Shown: one piece after another, positions 1 to 10,337 of the stretch | Layout of the letters: each line of letters begins with the position of its first letter | Position numbering within the stretch: the first letter of the stretch is position 1 | Source of the DNA: Schizophyllum amplum | Taxonomy: Eukaryota > Basidiomycota > Agaricomycetes > Agaricales > Schizophyllaceae | Length of the DNA: 64,000 nucleotides | Assembly: GCA_007026445.1 (NCBI GenBank) | Contig: VDMD01000111.1 | Coordinates: 1 to 64,000 of the forward strand | Direction: 5' to 3' | Translations under genes and position numbers: made by a program | The notes under the pieces: generated by a model | The model's input: only the letters and a program-made list of their open reading frames with translations | The model's database searches: none | What the model was told of the DNA's origin: nothing

Positions 1-2629
1 GAAGCGATTTATGAGTGGCATGATGAAGCATTCTGCCGCAACCTCGGTGAAGGTCGTTTCGCTGGGTGCCGCTGGCGTAGACGATGCGCGGACTTGGGTG
101 ACCTTCGATTGAGGGCGCATGCGAAGGCGCCGTTCGCGAGCGAGAGCGGGGATGGCATCTTCAGCGGCGGTGCGATTTTGTCTAGCGCGTTGCGCGTGAT
201 GCCCTCGAGGAGGTGAGGCAGGGGGCCAGCGGCCTGCGAGTCTGCGTGATATCTTTGATGCAGCGGGTGGGAGCATTTTGCTGGGGAACGCAGTACGTGC
301 CGCGGGAACGGCAGATGGCGGCACTGACAGCCCAGCGAGGTCGCGCGCGCCGAGAGCGAGCGCGTTGAGTATAGCGTATCGCTGCACTGCAGAATACTGA
401 TTTTGGAACAATGCTTCCGACAGTGCACTGCGAAAACGTCAGCAAATCGCGCACTTCATGCATGCAGCCCGACTCACGGCGCGGCCTTCCGCGAGAGCAC
501 GCCGCCAACGCCGTCAGCGCGCCCTGGCGCTTCTCCTCGAAACCCTCCAAGTCATAGTTATCCTGCAACGAGGCCAGCGCATACACCAGATTGTCCGCAT
601 TCTCCTCCAGCTCGGTCCCATAGTGCCGCTTCTTGCGGATGAGCTCCTCGGCGCAGGCGAGCGCGACCTCAAGCCGGCGGAACTCCTCCTGCGCCTCGAT
701 CTGCTGTGCCCCTGGCGGGCCGCGAAGGAGCTGTCCAAGCTGGGCAAGGTAGACGGGGCGGGGGACTTTGGGTTGACCGAGGGCGAGTGTGGGGTCGCGC
801 TCGATCTCGGCGAGGTCGGAAGGTGTTGGGGAGGGCGACCGGGAGGATGCGGGGGACGCGTAGCCCTCGAGGGAGTCGTCGGAATCATAACCAGACGAGA
901 TGAGAGAGATGGGCTCTTCCTTCAGCGCGGCTGCGGCAGAAGGAGTGACGAGCTCCTCGACATGTGTCTTGTCCAATGGGATGCTTGGTGAGGAAGTAGT
1001 GGCCTCCGGCTGCGGCTCCAGTACGTTCAGTTCCGCGTCTATATCACACGCGCCGATCAGCGCACGCAACTCGCGGCACCAGACGCTGCTCCTGTCCGAG
1101 CCATCCCAGTCCCCAAAGTCGAGCGTTTTGCTCGCGTAGCGCGCCACGGTTTCGGCGACGAGCATGCCGCATTGACGCACCCCCGTGTCCATGTGTCCAA
1201 TGTATACACTGACGCCAGACACGAAGGCGGGCGATACGGCAAGTCTCGTCACCGTAGGATGAGATGGCGGAAAGTAGGACGCAGTAAGCAAGAGAAGGGA
1301 AGTGATGTCTGCAAAGAACTTACAATCAGCTTGCACAATTTGTGGCGCGAGGAAAGAGGCTTACAGTGATGTCGCGAGAGGAGGGAGTGTTTGACGTGAT
1401 CCGCCGTGGACCAAAGGTCTAGGACGTTGGTGAGCAGACGCTCCAGTCCTGTGAAGGATTGTTAACGAGGTGGGACCGCAGTTGCAAAAACTATGCGTAC
1501 CTTCGATGTTAGTCCCGTCCCATGAGGACGATGCAGTCCAGCAAACAAAGATGCGCGCATGCGTCTCCTTCCATTCACGCCCCAGCATGATGCCGAAAGC
1601 CAGGTCACGTATCTGGGAATCCTTGCTCGCGTAACCCAGTATACCAGCGAGGACCAGCGCCTCTTGCTTGATAAGCGCCCGTCGCTGCGACGTCCCATCC
1701 GTGCCCTTGCCATTCACGTCAAGCGCGGCAAACAGCGACACCAGCACGATCTGCGTCGTAGTCGTCGACGGTATCGCCGCCACCAGCTCACTTACAGTGC
1801 GCGCGTAGTCGCCATTACCCAGCTTCCGCCTCATAACAGGCAGCGTGCTCCGCCAGAAGGATGGCTGTGACCGCGCGGCGGGCGGTGCGGGCGGGAACGC
1901 GCCTACGTTCGCGAGCTTGGTGAGCACGTACGCGAGTGAGGGTAGCGCACCTGGACAACGTAAACTCGCGCCGGATCGTTGGGAGGAGGGGGCGCGGCGC
2001 ACCTCGCGGCGGCAGGGCAGACACTAGGCATTCATAGCGCGTACAGAGGTGGCTGATGTAGGGTTCGTACTCTAGCGCGGGAGGCGGCATGCGGGTGCGG
2101 TTTGCAACCTTGCCGGGTACGGCGCACAGGTCACGGATGTAATCCTCCCAAGCGCACTGCTCCTTGCTCGTAAAAGACTTGTTGGCGAAGATGGCGGTGT
2201 GCATGCGGTCGAGAGGATACTCGATAGCAATTCGCGCCAGCATTTTGATGCTAAAGTCTGTGAGTGGTAGAGACAAGATGGTGGAGAGAGCATTATGGAC
2301 GATTTCTGCAGCAGCTGTAGTGCCGTAGGAGAAGGCGTCCGGACAAAAGTACTGTGTTACAAGAGGCATGGCCTGTTTTTCCTCTACAGTGGTGTCCCAG
2401 GTCGGAACCACGTGCTGAATGAGAGCCGATTGAACAGAGGGTCATGCCGGGGGATGGAGAATGTTCCGCTCGCAAGAGGATTGGTGTTATGCTGGCGCAA
2501 AGGAGGCGGTAAGAGCCCAATGCTGTCCAAAGGAGCGGCCAGAAGCGCGAGGAGGGTTTCTGCGTCAGATATAGGCGCCTTGAGTTGATTGAGAATTTCC
2601 CGAACAGGGCTGTCGCCGTAGTCTGTCAT
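1..2629 (-). CDS. TEL2: Telomere length regulation protein TEL2, 3' end cut by window edge
   Basis: TEL2 is the scaffold of the Tel2-Tti1-Tti2 cochaperone complex, which matures PIKK kinases such as TOR, ATM and ATR. The most diagnostic part is the conserved TEL2 block at about 1260-1080, with VSVYIGHMDTGVRQCGMLVA followed by LDFGDWDG. The ATG at 2629 begins MTDYGDSPVREILNQL. Further exons are visible at about 2411-2000, 1950-1500 and 1445-1373, separated by introns of about 50 nt. A last intron near 475-392 leads into the family's usual C-terminal end, with TEVAAECFIMPLINRF at the window edge. The reading frame shifts near 2421-2437 inside a conserved stretch (HVVPTWDT follows out of frame), which looks like a small indel and not an intron. 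The true 3' end lies outside the window. Confidence 0.9.
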
Positions 2630-3078
2630 TGGAAGATGCTATGCGAACAGGGTCAGTATCATGGCGGTTCGGGACAAGATGCGTTGAGGTGAAGCACGGC
2701 GCCGACAGCGTTCAGCTGACTTGCCAGCGACGTTCAAGATCTCCGGCGGACAGCGTCTATCGCGTCCATCGCGGCCATCTCTCAGCTGACTCCAAGGACA
2801 TGGAAGGCTTATCTTCCATTGTTCGGTTGGTTTCCCAGGGCGCCTCAGGGCCTCGAGGCGCACGGATTTCCTCAATTGTCAAGGCCAACGTGCCCGCAAC
2901 GTTGACCGCCGCCTCGAGGCCCCGGGGTTTATGACTTCCTGCTAGCTTGCACGCGCCTTCTCCACTTTCTTTTCCACTGATCCCAACGCCCGGGCCTCTC
3001 TGATAACTGGGGCGCACAGTCGCCAGCAGAGATTATCTCCCACATCGCGTCGAGAGCCCGCGCGCTTCACGACTACTC
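2630..3078. other. Intergenic region between divergent TEL2 and the HSP70-like locus
   Basis: About 450 bases upstream of both flanking genes, which are divergently oriented, so it should hold both promoters. Open frames exist here but none resembles a protein, and I see no repeat or RNA gene. Confidence 0.5.
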
Positions 3079-5467
3079 ATGAAATCCCCATCGGATACCC
3101 GGAAGCCGTACGGGCCCCGTACGGTCACTCGTCATCGCGCTCGACGTCGGGACACCTTCAGTGGCGTGCGTCGTCTGCTGTGGTCGCGGCGCTCGACTGA
3201 TTAACCTCTAGGTCTCCTACGCCATCCTCGAACCGGGCTTCATCCCCAAGATACACGGAGTCACCAGGTGCGTGCGCGAGCCGACGATCGCGACAAGCGC
3301 CTGACTCGTCGCAGATTCCCGGCCAAGAGCACGTCGCGGGCAACTCCAAGATCCCCAGTGTCTCTGGTACGACCGCCATGGTAAGATGGTCGCGCAGGCG
3401 CCGAAGCAGAGACCGCCACCATCGTCTCCCAGGCTGAGGAGGAGGGCTGGATCAAGGCCGAGCTCTTCAAGCTCCGCCTCCGCCCGCGCACCATGAAGCT
3501 CTCCATGAACGGGATGCGCCTCAGTCCCCTCCCCCAAGGCATGTCCGCGTCGAAGTCTTTTGGCGACTTCCTCCGCTACCTCTTCCATTGCACCCGCAAC
3601 TTCATCATCGACACCCATGCCAATGGGCCAGCCTCTGGAGCATGGTCGAGAAGAACTGCAGTTCGTCCTTTCCCATCCCAACGGCTGGGAGGGCGCGCAG
3701 CAGAACTAAGATGCGCCGCCGCCGTCTACGGCCGCTCGTACCCGACACCAACGAGGGCAAAGCTCGCATATGGTTCGTCACGGGAAGGCGAGGCCCAGCC
3801 TGCACGCCTGTGTCCTCAACGGACTGGCTGCCGATGTCCTTTCTGTGCGTGTTACCCACACTCGCTCTGAACCGGCCTCTCATAATCTTACGAACCCATC
3901 CAATCACGGTTTCATCGTCGCCGACGCGGGCGGAGGCACGCTCGACATCAGCTCGTACGCCATCCGCGGGACATCACCACTCGTCATGGAGGAGATAGCG
4001 CCGCCTGACTGTGAGTCTGCAGCCACCGTGTCGCCTCATCTTCTCATACTCTGCAGGTATATTCGCCGGTTCCGTCTTCGTCAGCCGTCCGCGCGAGGCA
4101 GTTTTTGGAAGGTGCGGGGCGTCACTGTCCTCACCACTGTTTTCTTCCAACTAACGCCCACCAGAGAAATTGAAGAACTCCAAATACGGCACCGACGATG
4201 CGCTGGACCACATCGCGAGGAAGTTTGACGAGACGACGAAGCGGCTCTTCCGCGACAAGCGCGACATGCAGTTTATTCCATTCGGTTCCCCGCTTGACAA
4301 GGACCCAACTGTAGGCATCCGGGGAGGACAGTTGAAGTTGACCGGGTGCGCGGGTCTGATGCGTGACCCTTAGTCTATGTGCACTTACACAGTCTAACAG
4401 AGCGGAAGTTGCTGACCTGTTCGAACCGTCTGTGCAAGGTGCGTCTTGCCATAAATACGTACGGGGCAACTGGGGCTTACAGATTTCTTTTAGCCGCGGT
4501 CGATGCGATCAAGGGTCAGATTGAAGCCTCCAAGGCATGATTCAAGTCCGTCTGGCTTGTAGGAGGTTTCGCTGCGAGCCCTTGGCTCTTCTCACAACTC
4601 CTGGACCGCCTTGCGCCCTTCAAGATCGTCGTCAGCCGGCCGGACGCTCAAACGTGCGTTGTTTTCTTTCTCTTTTTTTATCAGCATGGTTCTCATCGTT
4701 ATTTTTCGCCTTCCCATTTTTCGCACAACTCGTGCTATCATTTTACCACAGTTCGAAAGCAGTCGCCGACGGCGCAATCGGCTTCTACTGTGACCACCAC
4801 GTCTCCGCTCGTATGGCACGCTTCATGTACGGTGTCGAGTTCCTCAGGGAATATGACCCGAAGGACCGCGAGCACGTCAAACGCAAGGGTCGCCTCTGTG
4901 AGCTGCCGTCCGGCCCGAAGCTGCTTCCGGATGCGTTCGACTGCATTCTGGCGAGGGTGTGTGCGATTCGGCTGCAGAAGGTCACACAGTGATGCTGACG
5001 GTCGTCGTGATTGTGTAGGGCGTCAAAGTGAAGGAGTCGACGGTGTTTACGCGCAAGTACTGCACCGAGCTGACGAGCTTGACCCTGTTGTCGGTATTCG
5101 AGGTCGAGATCTGGTGCTACCGGGGTGGGAATGATGTCCCGAAGTGGATTCTGCGACAGCATGGTGAGCTGCCTGCGCAGGGCTCACTACCTGAGAGGAA
5201 GAGTCAGGAGTGCTGATGTGCATTTACAGAGGACTACTCAACGTTGTGCATCGTGCGCGCGGACTTGTCCCCGCTGGCGAGCAGCGCGCAGCCAAAGCAT
5301 GGGCCGAGTGGGAAGACGTATTGGAAAATCGTGTTCTCTGTGGAGATCCACTTTGGCCTGACCGAGTTCAAGGCGCGCATCAAGTGGACAGGGACCGATG
5401 GGCAGGTGAAGTAGTGAGTATCGAAGTGCTACTTCCTACGTAGCGGCCCACTGACCTGGCTTCTCAG
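3079..5467 (+). pseudogene. HSP70-12-like (HSPA12-type) ATPase region with multiple frame breaks and an in-frame stop
   Basis: The sequence encodes the actin-like ATPase fold of the HSPA12-like HSP70 family, which is expanded in agaricomycetes. Visible landmarks are VIALDVGT near 3131 (phosphate 1), VADAGGGTLDISSYAI near 3920-3970 (phosphate 2) and WLVGGFAASPWLFSQL near 4550-4600 (adenosine motif), followed by the family's C-terminal region to about 5413. Short introns join the exons in the second half. The first half (3120-3830) needs about nine one- or two-base corrections to follow the family: near 3126, 3153, 3315, 3362, 3397, 3652, 3706, 3725 and 3786. A TGA at 4538-4540 lies in frame just before the adenosine motif. 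The final intron (5414-5467) splices in frame into the low-complexity coding region that follows. It is either a decaying gene or a badly sequenced one. Confidence 0.75.
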
Positions 5468-7768
5468 TGGCCCGGCATCGATCGTGTACAACGAGCGGGG
5501 ACATCGTTCGGAAGAAGACGAGCCGGATGCTATCCCTGAAGATGATTTGAGCGTCGCATCGAGTCGTCGCAATGATCGGCGGACGTCTTCACGCGCAGTG
5601 TCTCCCAACCGCGCTGCCACAGTGTCTGCATCTAGCAGAACTGCGTCTGCGATGGCGCCGACAGACAACGGCAGTGTCTACGGCTCGCAATACTCGGCTT
5701 CATCGCATCATCGCACGGCGACGGCCTCCACTACCAGCCATCACACGTCGGCGAGCCGGCACACGTCCACGAGCCATCATACATCGGCGAGCCAGCACAC
5801 AGCGGGCACACATCACACATCGGACAGCCGCCGCACGTCTGGGAGCTACCATAGCTCGTCTACGGCCCAGCCTAGCTCGGCAGGTACGATCCCGGAGGTT
5901 GTGCGCCATCGTGAGGATCGCGCAGGGTCGGAGCGTCCCTCCATCGAACGTACCTCTACCGGGCGGTCTTCCTCTACTTCGCTGTCCTACGCGAGCACGC
6001 GTGCGCCTACCGAGCGCGAGTCGGTCTCGCGTGCGTCCACGGCTGTCGGCGACGAGACTCGCTCTCGTGGCAGCAGGTCCTCGCGTGCGCCTACAGAAAT
6101 GACAGAGAGCACCAGCACGTCATCGCGGGGGCTCGGCGCTGCGCTTAACTCTATCTGGGGCACAGGCGGTTCGCCTGCTGGAACGGTGCCACCATCGCCG
6201 GTGCCCCCTGCCCCTGTGATGCCCGAGGAGCCTCCTGCCCCCGAGCCGGAGCCAGAGGTCCAGCAGCCAGAGCCAGAGCCTGAACCGCCTGCACCAGAGC
6301 CTGAATTTGCGACGCCGTCTAAGAAGGGGAAGAAGGGCAAGTCCAAGGCCACCACCGCGCAGGCGACCCCGCAGCCGGCAGCGACGCCTAGAGCTGCGAC
6401 GCGCGCGCCAAGCCCCCAGCCAGAGCCAGAGCCGCCCGTGGAGGAGCCGCAGCCCGAAGCCCTCGCTGAGCAAATTCCTGGATCCTTTGAGCGTACGTTC
6501 GTCAAGCTTTCTACTACTCGCACATACTGATACATTACCCTTAGCAGCCGACCCGGCACCAGCGCCAGAACCGGAACCGGCGCCAGAGCCTGAGCCAGTC
6601 GTCGAGGAGACCAAGCCGTTGACAAAGGCCCAGCAGAGGAAAGCGCTGAAGGCCTCCCAGGCAGCATCTCTGGCGGCGAGCAAGGCTGCCTCGCAAGCTC
6701 CTTCCAAGGCGGCGAGCAAGTTGCCGTCCAGAGCGGCTTCTCCGCCGCCTCCGCCAAAGGCACCCACGCCGCCACCCGAGGAACCTGCTGCAGCTGCGGA
6801 GCCTGAGGTCGCGCCCGCGCCAGAACTTGAGCCCGCTGTCGCAGAAGACGATGGTTTTGCGATGCTCGAGCAACCAAAGTCGCGCATCGGCTCTCGCGTT
6901 GGCTCCCGCGTGTCATCCGCGAAAGCGACGCCCAAGATATCGCCGAAGCCCGGCTCGTCGCCGCAGCCTCCTGCGTCCCCGCAGCCCGCCGCTCCCGCAG
7001 CGCTCCCTGAGCCGGTCGCGCTCGAGGCGCCAGTGGCGCCGGCTGGAGGCTTGTCGTCACTCTTTGGCGGGTGGGGCGGCGGTGCTGCAGCGAAACCTGC
7101 CGCGGCGACATCCCTCTTCGGAGGTTGGGGTGGTTTCGGTGGCGGCTCACAGGCGGCGAGTCCGAACAAGGACGAGAATGGGCTGTCGTCGTGGACGCTA
7201 CCCGAGGCAACGCCTGCGCAATCGCCCAAGCTCAACAACAACTGGGATCTCGGCGGCAACACATTCGACAACAACAGCCTTTTTGCAGCGCCTGAAGGCG
7301 AGCAGCGTGAAAATATCCCGGGCGCGCTATCGGACATGCTTTCAGACCCGCATTCGCAGCAGTACGGCGGGTACGGGTCGACAGATCTACCACCCATTGA
7401 CGGCGGCGGTGCAGATGACTTTGGATTGCTGGGAACGCCTAAGCAGGCCGGATTGCCCGAGTTGGGAGAACAGCATGATGGTGCAGGAGGCTGGGGAATC
7501 AATGATGAGATTGCGCCGGAACCTCCGGTAGAGGCCCATGCAGCGGAGGAGGCTTCCGCACCGGCAGCAGCAGCAGCAGAAGGAGAGGGAGAGACGCCGG
7601 GCAGCACTGAGCCCACTACACCTGCAAAGGAGGAGGAGAAGCCCGCTGATGAGGATTGGGGCCTTCCCGTCAAGAAGGGCAAGAAGGGCGCGAAGAAAAA
7701 GGGTACGTGCACACAACATGTCATGTTGACCATCGCTAACATGATTCTTTGCAGGCGGCAAGAAGTAG
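5468..7768 (+). CDS. Ser/Pro/Glu-rich low-complexity protein, in-frame C-terminal extension of the HSP70-like locus
   Basis: Exons 5468-6492, 6545-7702 and 7755-7768 give an uninterrupted frame of about 730 residues. It has a Ser/His/Thr-rich part with repeated SHHTSAS-like units (about 5700-5860), RAPTE repeats, long Pro-Glu runs (PEPEPEP), Ala/Ser-rich repeats (SLAASKAASQAPSKAASK), two SLFGGWGG motifs and a Lys/Gly tail ending KKGKKGAKKKGGKK. No enzyme domain is visible. The first codons (YGPASIVYNERG) are the usual end of the HSPA12-like domain, so splicing of 5414-5467 makes this the C-terminus of the preceding gene. There is no ATG at the head of the block; the first internal in-frame ATG is near 5652. 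I cannot tell whether it is now expressed alone. Such a long open frame beside a broken ATPase half is odd. Confidence 0.6.
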
Positions 7769-8084
7769 TGTAACGATGGCGTTGGGAATGCGTGATTTAC
7801 GACCAAGATATGTTGTATGAACTGATGAATGTTGTTGTTTGTGGAACGAATTTCTCTGCATGTATGCGTCTTTTGTTTTGTACGTACCTAGATACTGTAG
7901 CAATTAGCACTGCTTCGTCTGGCCGGGCTCTTCCTCCCAAGTTCGCAGGCGTACTGGGTTCTTGCACGGCGCCGCTCGTCGCATGACGAGGAGCCGAGAA
8001 TAGCCCCAGGGCGCTATTCGGCGTGCTCTCCGTCTCCACGCGCCCCTGCTCCTGCTCGACCTCACGCGCGCGGCTGTGCAGATG

Positions 8085-8121
<37 letters not shown>

Positions 8122-8367
8122 GTTTGTACTGCTTCCGCCGCCGCCGCACGCGCGCCCTCCCGCTTCCTGTTCCTCCGTGTTAGCGTAGATAAACCTGTAA
8201 ATAAAACACGTTTTAGCTTTAAAGGGGGGGAGGTGCGTAGGGGACACACCTAGGACGGGCAGCGCTTCACACGCTTCGCCCGCCATATTCACCGCGGCGC
8301 GCTGTTGAGCGCGCCGATTTGCACAAAAATCGAGGATGGGAGAGAGGGAGGGTGTCTTGAGGTGATA
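7769..8367. other. Intergenic region containing a (CGT)n microsatellite
   Basis: No convincing gene. It contains the trinucleotide run at 8086-8121. Open frames crossing that run are artefacts of the repeat. Confidence 0.5.
8086..8121. repeat. (CGT)n microsatellite, about 12 units
   Basis: A perfect CGT/GTC trinucleotide run within noncoding sequence. It would be poly-Asp or poly-Arg/Val/Ser in different frames, which explains the strange short open frames around it. Likely polymorphic between strains. Confidence 0.9.
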
Positions 8368-8731
8368 ATGAGCGAGGGAGATGGTGAGGAGCGACCACGA
8401 CCGCGCGGCGGTCGTGGTGAGATGGGTGAGTACATCATATATGTATCGTAACGCGCTCTCACGTCAAATAGGTGTCCTCTCTATCGTGGACCGTGGTACT
8501 TCCTCAAGGCCTCATGTCTCAACGGCCTCCTTCGGCTACTTGTTGGTGGAGACGAGAGCATCGTCGGTAAGTGCTATGTGTGAAGGAAGGAGGGAAGTCC
8601 CTGATCCTCCAGCAGACCCAACGGCGTCCATGACACCCATGATGCCAACCAGTCCTGGTGCGCCCGACCCCGCGAAAGCACACAAAGCAGAGGCAGATGA
8701 TGTTCGGTTTGCTGAAAGCGTTTACAGGTGA
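8368..8731 (+). CDS. Possible small spliced gene, unknown
   Basis: An ATG at 8368 opens a short Arg/Gly-rich reading (MSEGDGEERPRPRGG). It could splice through an intron at about 8426-8471 into VLSIVDRGTSSRPHVS. A later Pro/Met-rich stretch (MTPMMPTSPGAPDPAK, about 8632-8680) looks coding and is followed by a candidate donor near 8728. The phases of the two parts do not join cleanly, so a complete model cannot be supported. No known family is recognised. It may be a real small basidiomycete-specific gene, a broken one, or chance. Confidence 0.22.
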
Positions 8732-9014
8732 ACATCGCAGTTTCTATACTGACTACTTATCATTGTGGTTAACGCATGTTTGCAGCTGAGTTGGTGACGG
8801 CGTAGAGACGCGCGTCCTCTCACACTACGGCATGAAGTGACCAACATGTACATTATACGCTCGTGTTACAACAGCCCCCGAAGCAGTGATGCGGGCTTTC
8901 AATCAATACAGTAGCCTGGACCTCCACTCACTATTCCTTTCATGAGACTTCACGGCAAATGACGCTGCTTTGACAGAAGCTCGTTTTGTCCGGATGCGTA
9001 CTAGCCGTCGTGAT

Positions 9015-9179
9015 CACATACCTGTGAGGCAGGATACGCGTTGCTTCGGCAATGTGCGACGTACGAGTTCACATACCTGTAAGGCCGGATACGCGTCGCT
9101 TCGGCGATGTACGACGTACGAGTTCACATACCTGTAAGGCAGGATACGCGTTGCTTCGGCGATGTACGACGTACGAGTA
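9015..9179. repeat. Three tandem copies of a 55-bp repeat in an upstream region
   Basis: Copies lie at 9015-9069, 9070-9124 and 9125-9179. Each begins CACATACCTGT, contains GGATACGCG and TTCGGC, and ends ACGTACGAGT; copies differ at only a few positions. The array ends 69 bases before the ATG of the aldo/keto reductase, so it lies in that gene's promoter or leader. Each unit has an ACGTAC palindrome that could serve as a repeated protein-binding site. Confidence 0.93.
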
Positions 9180-9248
9180 TACTTAAAGACTCGCAGCGTT
9201 CCATGACTGATCTCACCGCAACCATCGACAACAACCCCTGTACTTGCA

Positions 9249-10337
9249 ATGGTGCACATCCTCGGTAAAGACGTTGGGCAAGTCGGGTTCGGTCTGATGA
9301 GTGAGTGGAGATGTGGCCTTTTGTCTGTCATAACCGACTCACTCTGCGCAGGCCTGATTTGGCCCGGCTCTAGTGGACTCCCGGACGAAGAAGCCATTAA
9401 GACTATGAAGGCCGCTCTCGAAGCAGGCACCACCTTCTGGAACGGCGGTGACTTCTACGGCACGCCCGAACGCAACTCCCTCCATCTCGTCAAGGCATAC
9501 TTCACCAAGTACCCTGAGGACGTCGACCGCGTCGTGCTCTCTATCAAGAGTGGTTCCGGCGCGCACGGGCCCTTGGACGCCAGCCGTGCCGGTGTGCGCG
9601 CCTCAGTCGCCAGCTGCGCCAGCGTCTTGGAAGGCGTGAAGAAGATCGACATCTACGAGTGCGCGCGCAAGGACCCGAACGTGGACATCGAGGTCACGGT
9701 CGCTGCTCTCGCCGAGCTCGTCGCGGAGGGCGCGATCGGCGGCATCGGCCTGTCAGAAGTGGGCGCGGAGACTATCCGTCGCGCGGCGAAGGTGCACCCT
9801 ATCGCGGCTGTGGAGGTTGAGGTCTCGCTCTGGGTCACCGATATTCTGAGCAATGGTGTCGCGGTGACCTGCGGGGAGCTGAACATACCCATCGTCGCGT
9901 ACTCTCCCCTCGGCCGTGGCTTCTTTGTGAGTCTTCCACGCGTTCGTACACAACACGGTCATACTGACGTCGCACAGGCCGGGAAATATAAGACCTTCGA
10001 AGACCTCCCGAAGATCATGCACATGTTCCCGCGCTTCCAGCCCGGCGCCTTTGAGCACAACATGAAGCTCGCTAATGAGGTCGAAGCAGTCGCGAAGAAG
10101 AAGGGCTGTAAAGTGTCGCAGGTCGCGATGGCCTGGGTGGCATCGCTGAACAATAAGCCCGGCATGCCGCCTATCCTCCCCCTCCCTGGGACATCCTCGC
10201 CGGAGAGGGTGAAGGAGAACAGCACGTTCATTGAGCTGTCGGCGGAGGAGCTGAAGGAGCTCGAAGATATCGTTGGCCGCTGCGATGTAGTAGGCGACCG
10301 GTTCCCTGGGGCATTCAACGCACTGTCGTGGGGTTGA
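9249..10337 (+). CDS. Aldo/keto reductase, pyridoxal reductase-like (AKR8 type)
   Basis: A 328-residue NADPH-dependent (alpha/beta)8-barrel oxidoreductase. The WNGGDFYGTPERNSLHLV motif and following KYPED...VVLSIKSG closely match the fission yeast Plr1 pyridoxal reductase group, which reduces pyridoxal to pyridoxine in vitamin B6 salvage. The Asp and Tyr of DFYG and the Lys of SIKSG are the expected catalytic residues. The SPLGRGFF strand and the LPGTSSPERVKEN cofactor-binding segment near the C-terminus are also standard. Exons are 9249-9300, 9352-9926 and 9978-10337. Both introns are 51 nt, a multiple of three without stops, so the unspliced frame is also open (362 codons); I chose splicing because the intron translations break conserved blocks. 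The usual catalytic His position is not obvious, as in related AKRs. The exact substrate is inferred. Confidence 0.88.
   Translation: MVHILGKDVGQVGFGLMSEWRCGLLSVITDSLCAGLIWPGSSGLPDEEAIKTMKAALEAGTTFWNGGDFYGTPERNSLHLVKAYFTKYPEDVDRVVLSIKSGSGAHGPLDASRAGVRASVASCASVLEGVKKIDIYECARKDPNVDIEVTVAALAELVAEGAIGGIGLSEVGAETIRRAAKVHPIAAVEVEVSLWVTDILSNGVAVTCGELNIPIVAYSPLGRGFFVSLPRVRTQHGHTDVAQAGKYKTFEDLPKIMHMFPRFQPGAFEHNMKLANEVEAVAKKKGCKVSQVAMAWVASLNNKPGMPPILPLPGTSSPERVKENSTFIELSAEELKELEDIVGRCDVVGDRFPGAFNALSWG

Noticed and set aside
5987..7742. Long antisense open frames (407 and 540 codons) opposite the low-complexity tail
   Set aside because: They mirror the Pro/Glu/Ser codon bias of the plus-strand protein, giving Gly/Ser/Ala runs; no start context or motifs.
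7904..8292. Short frames with poly-Asp, poly-Arg or poly-Thr
   Set aside because: They are translations of the CGT microsatellite.
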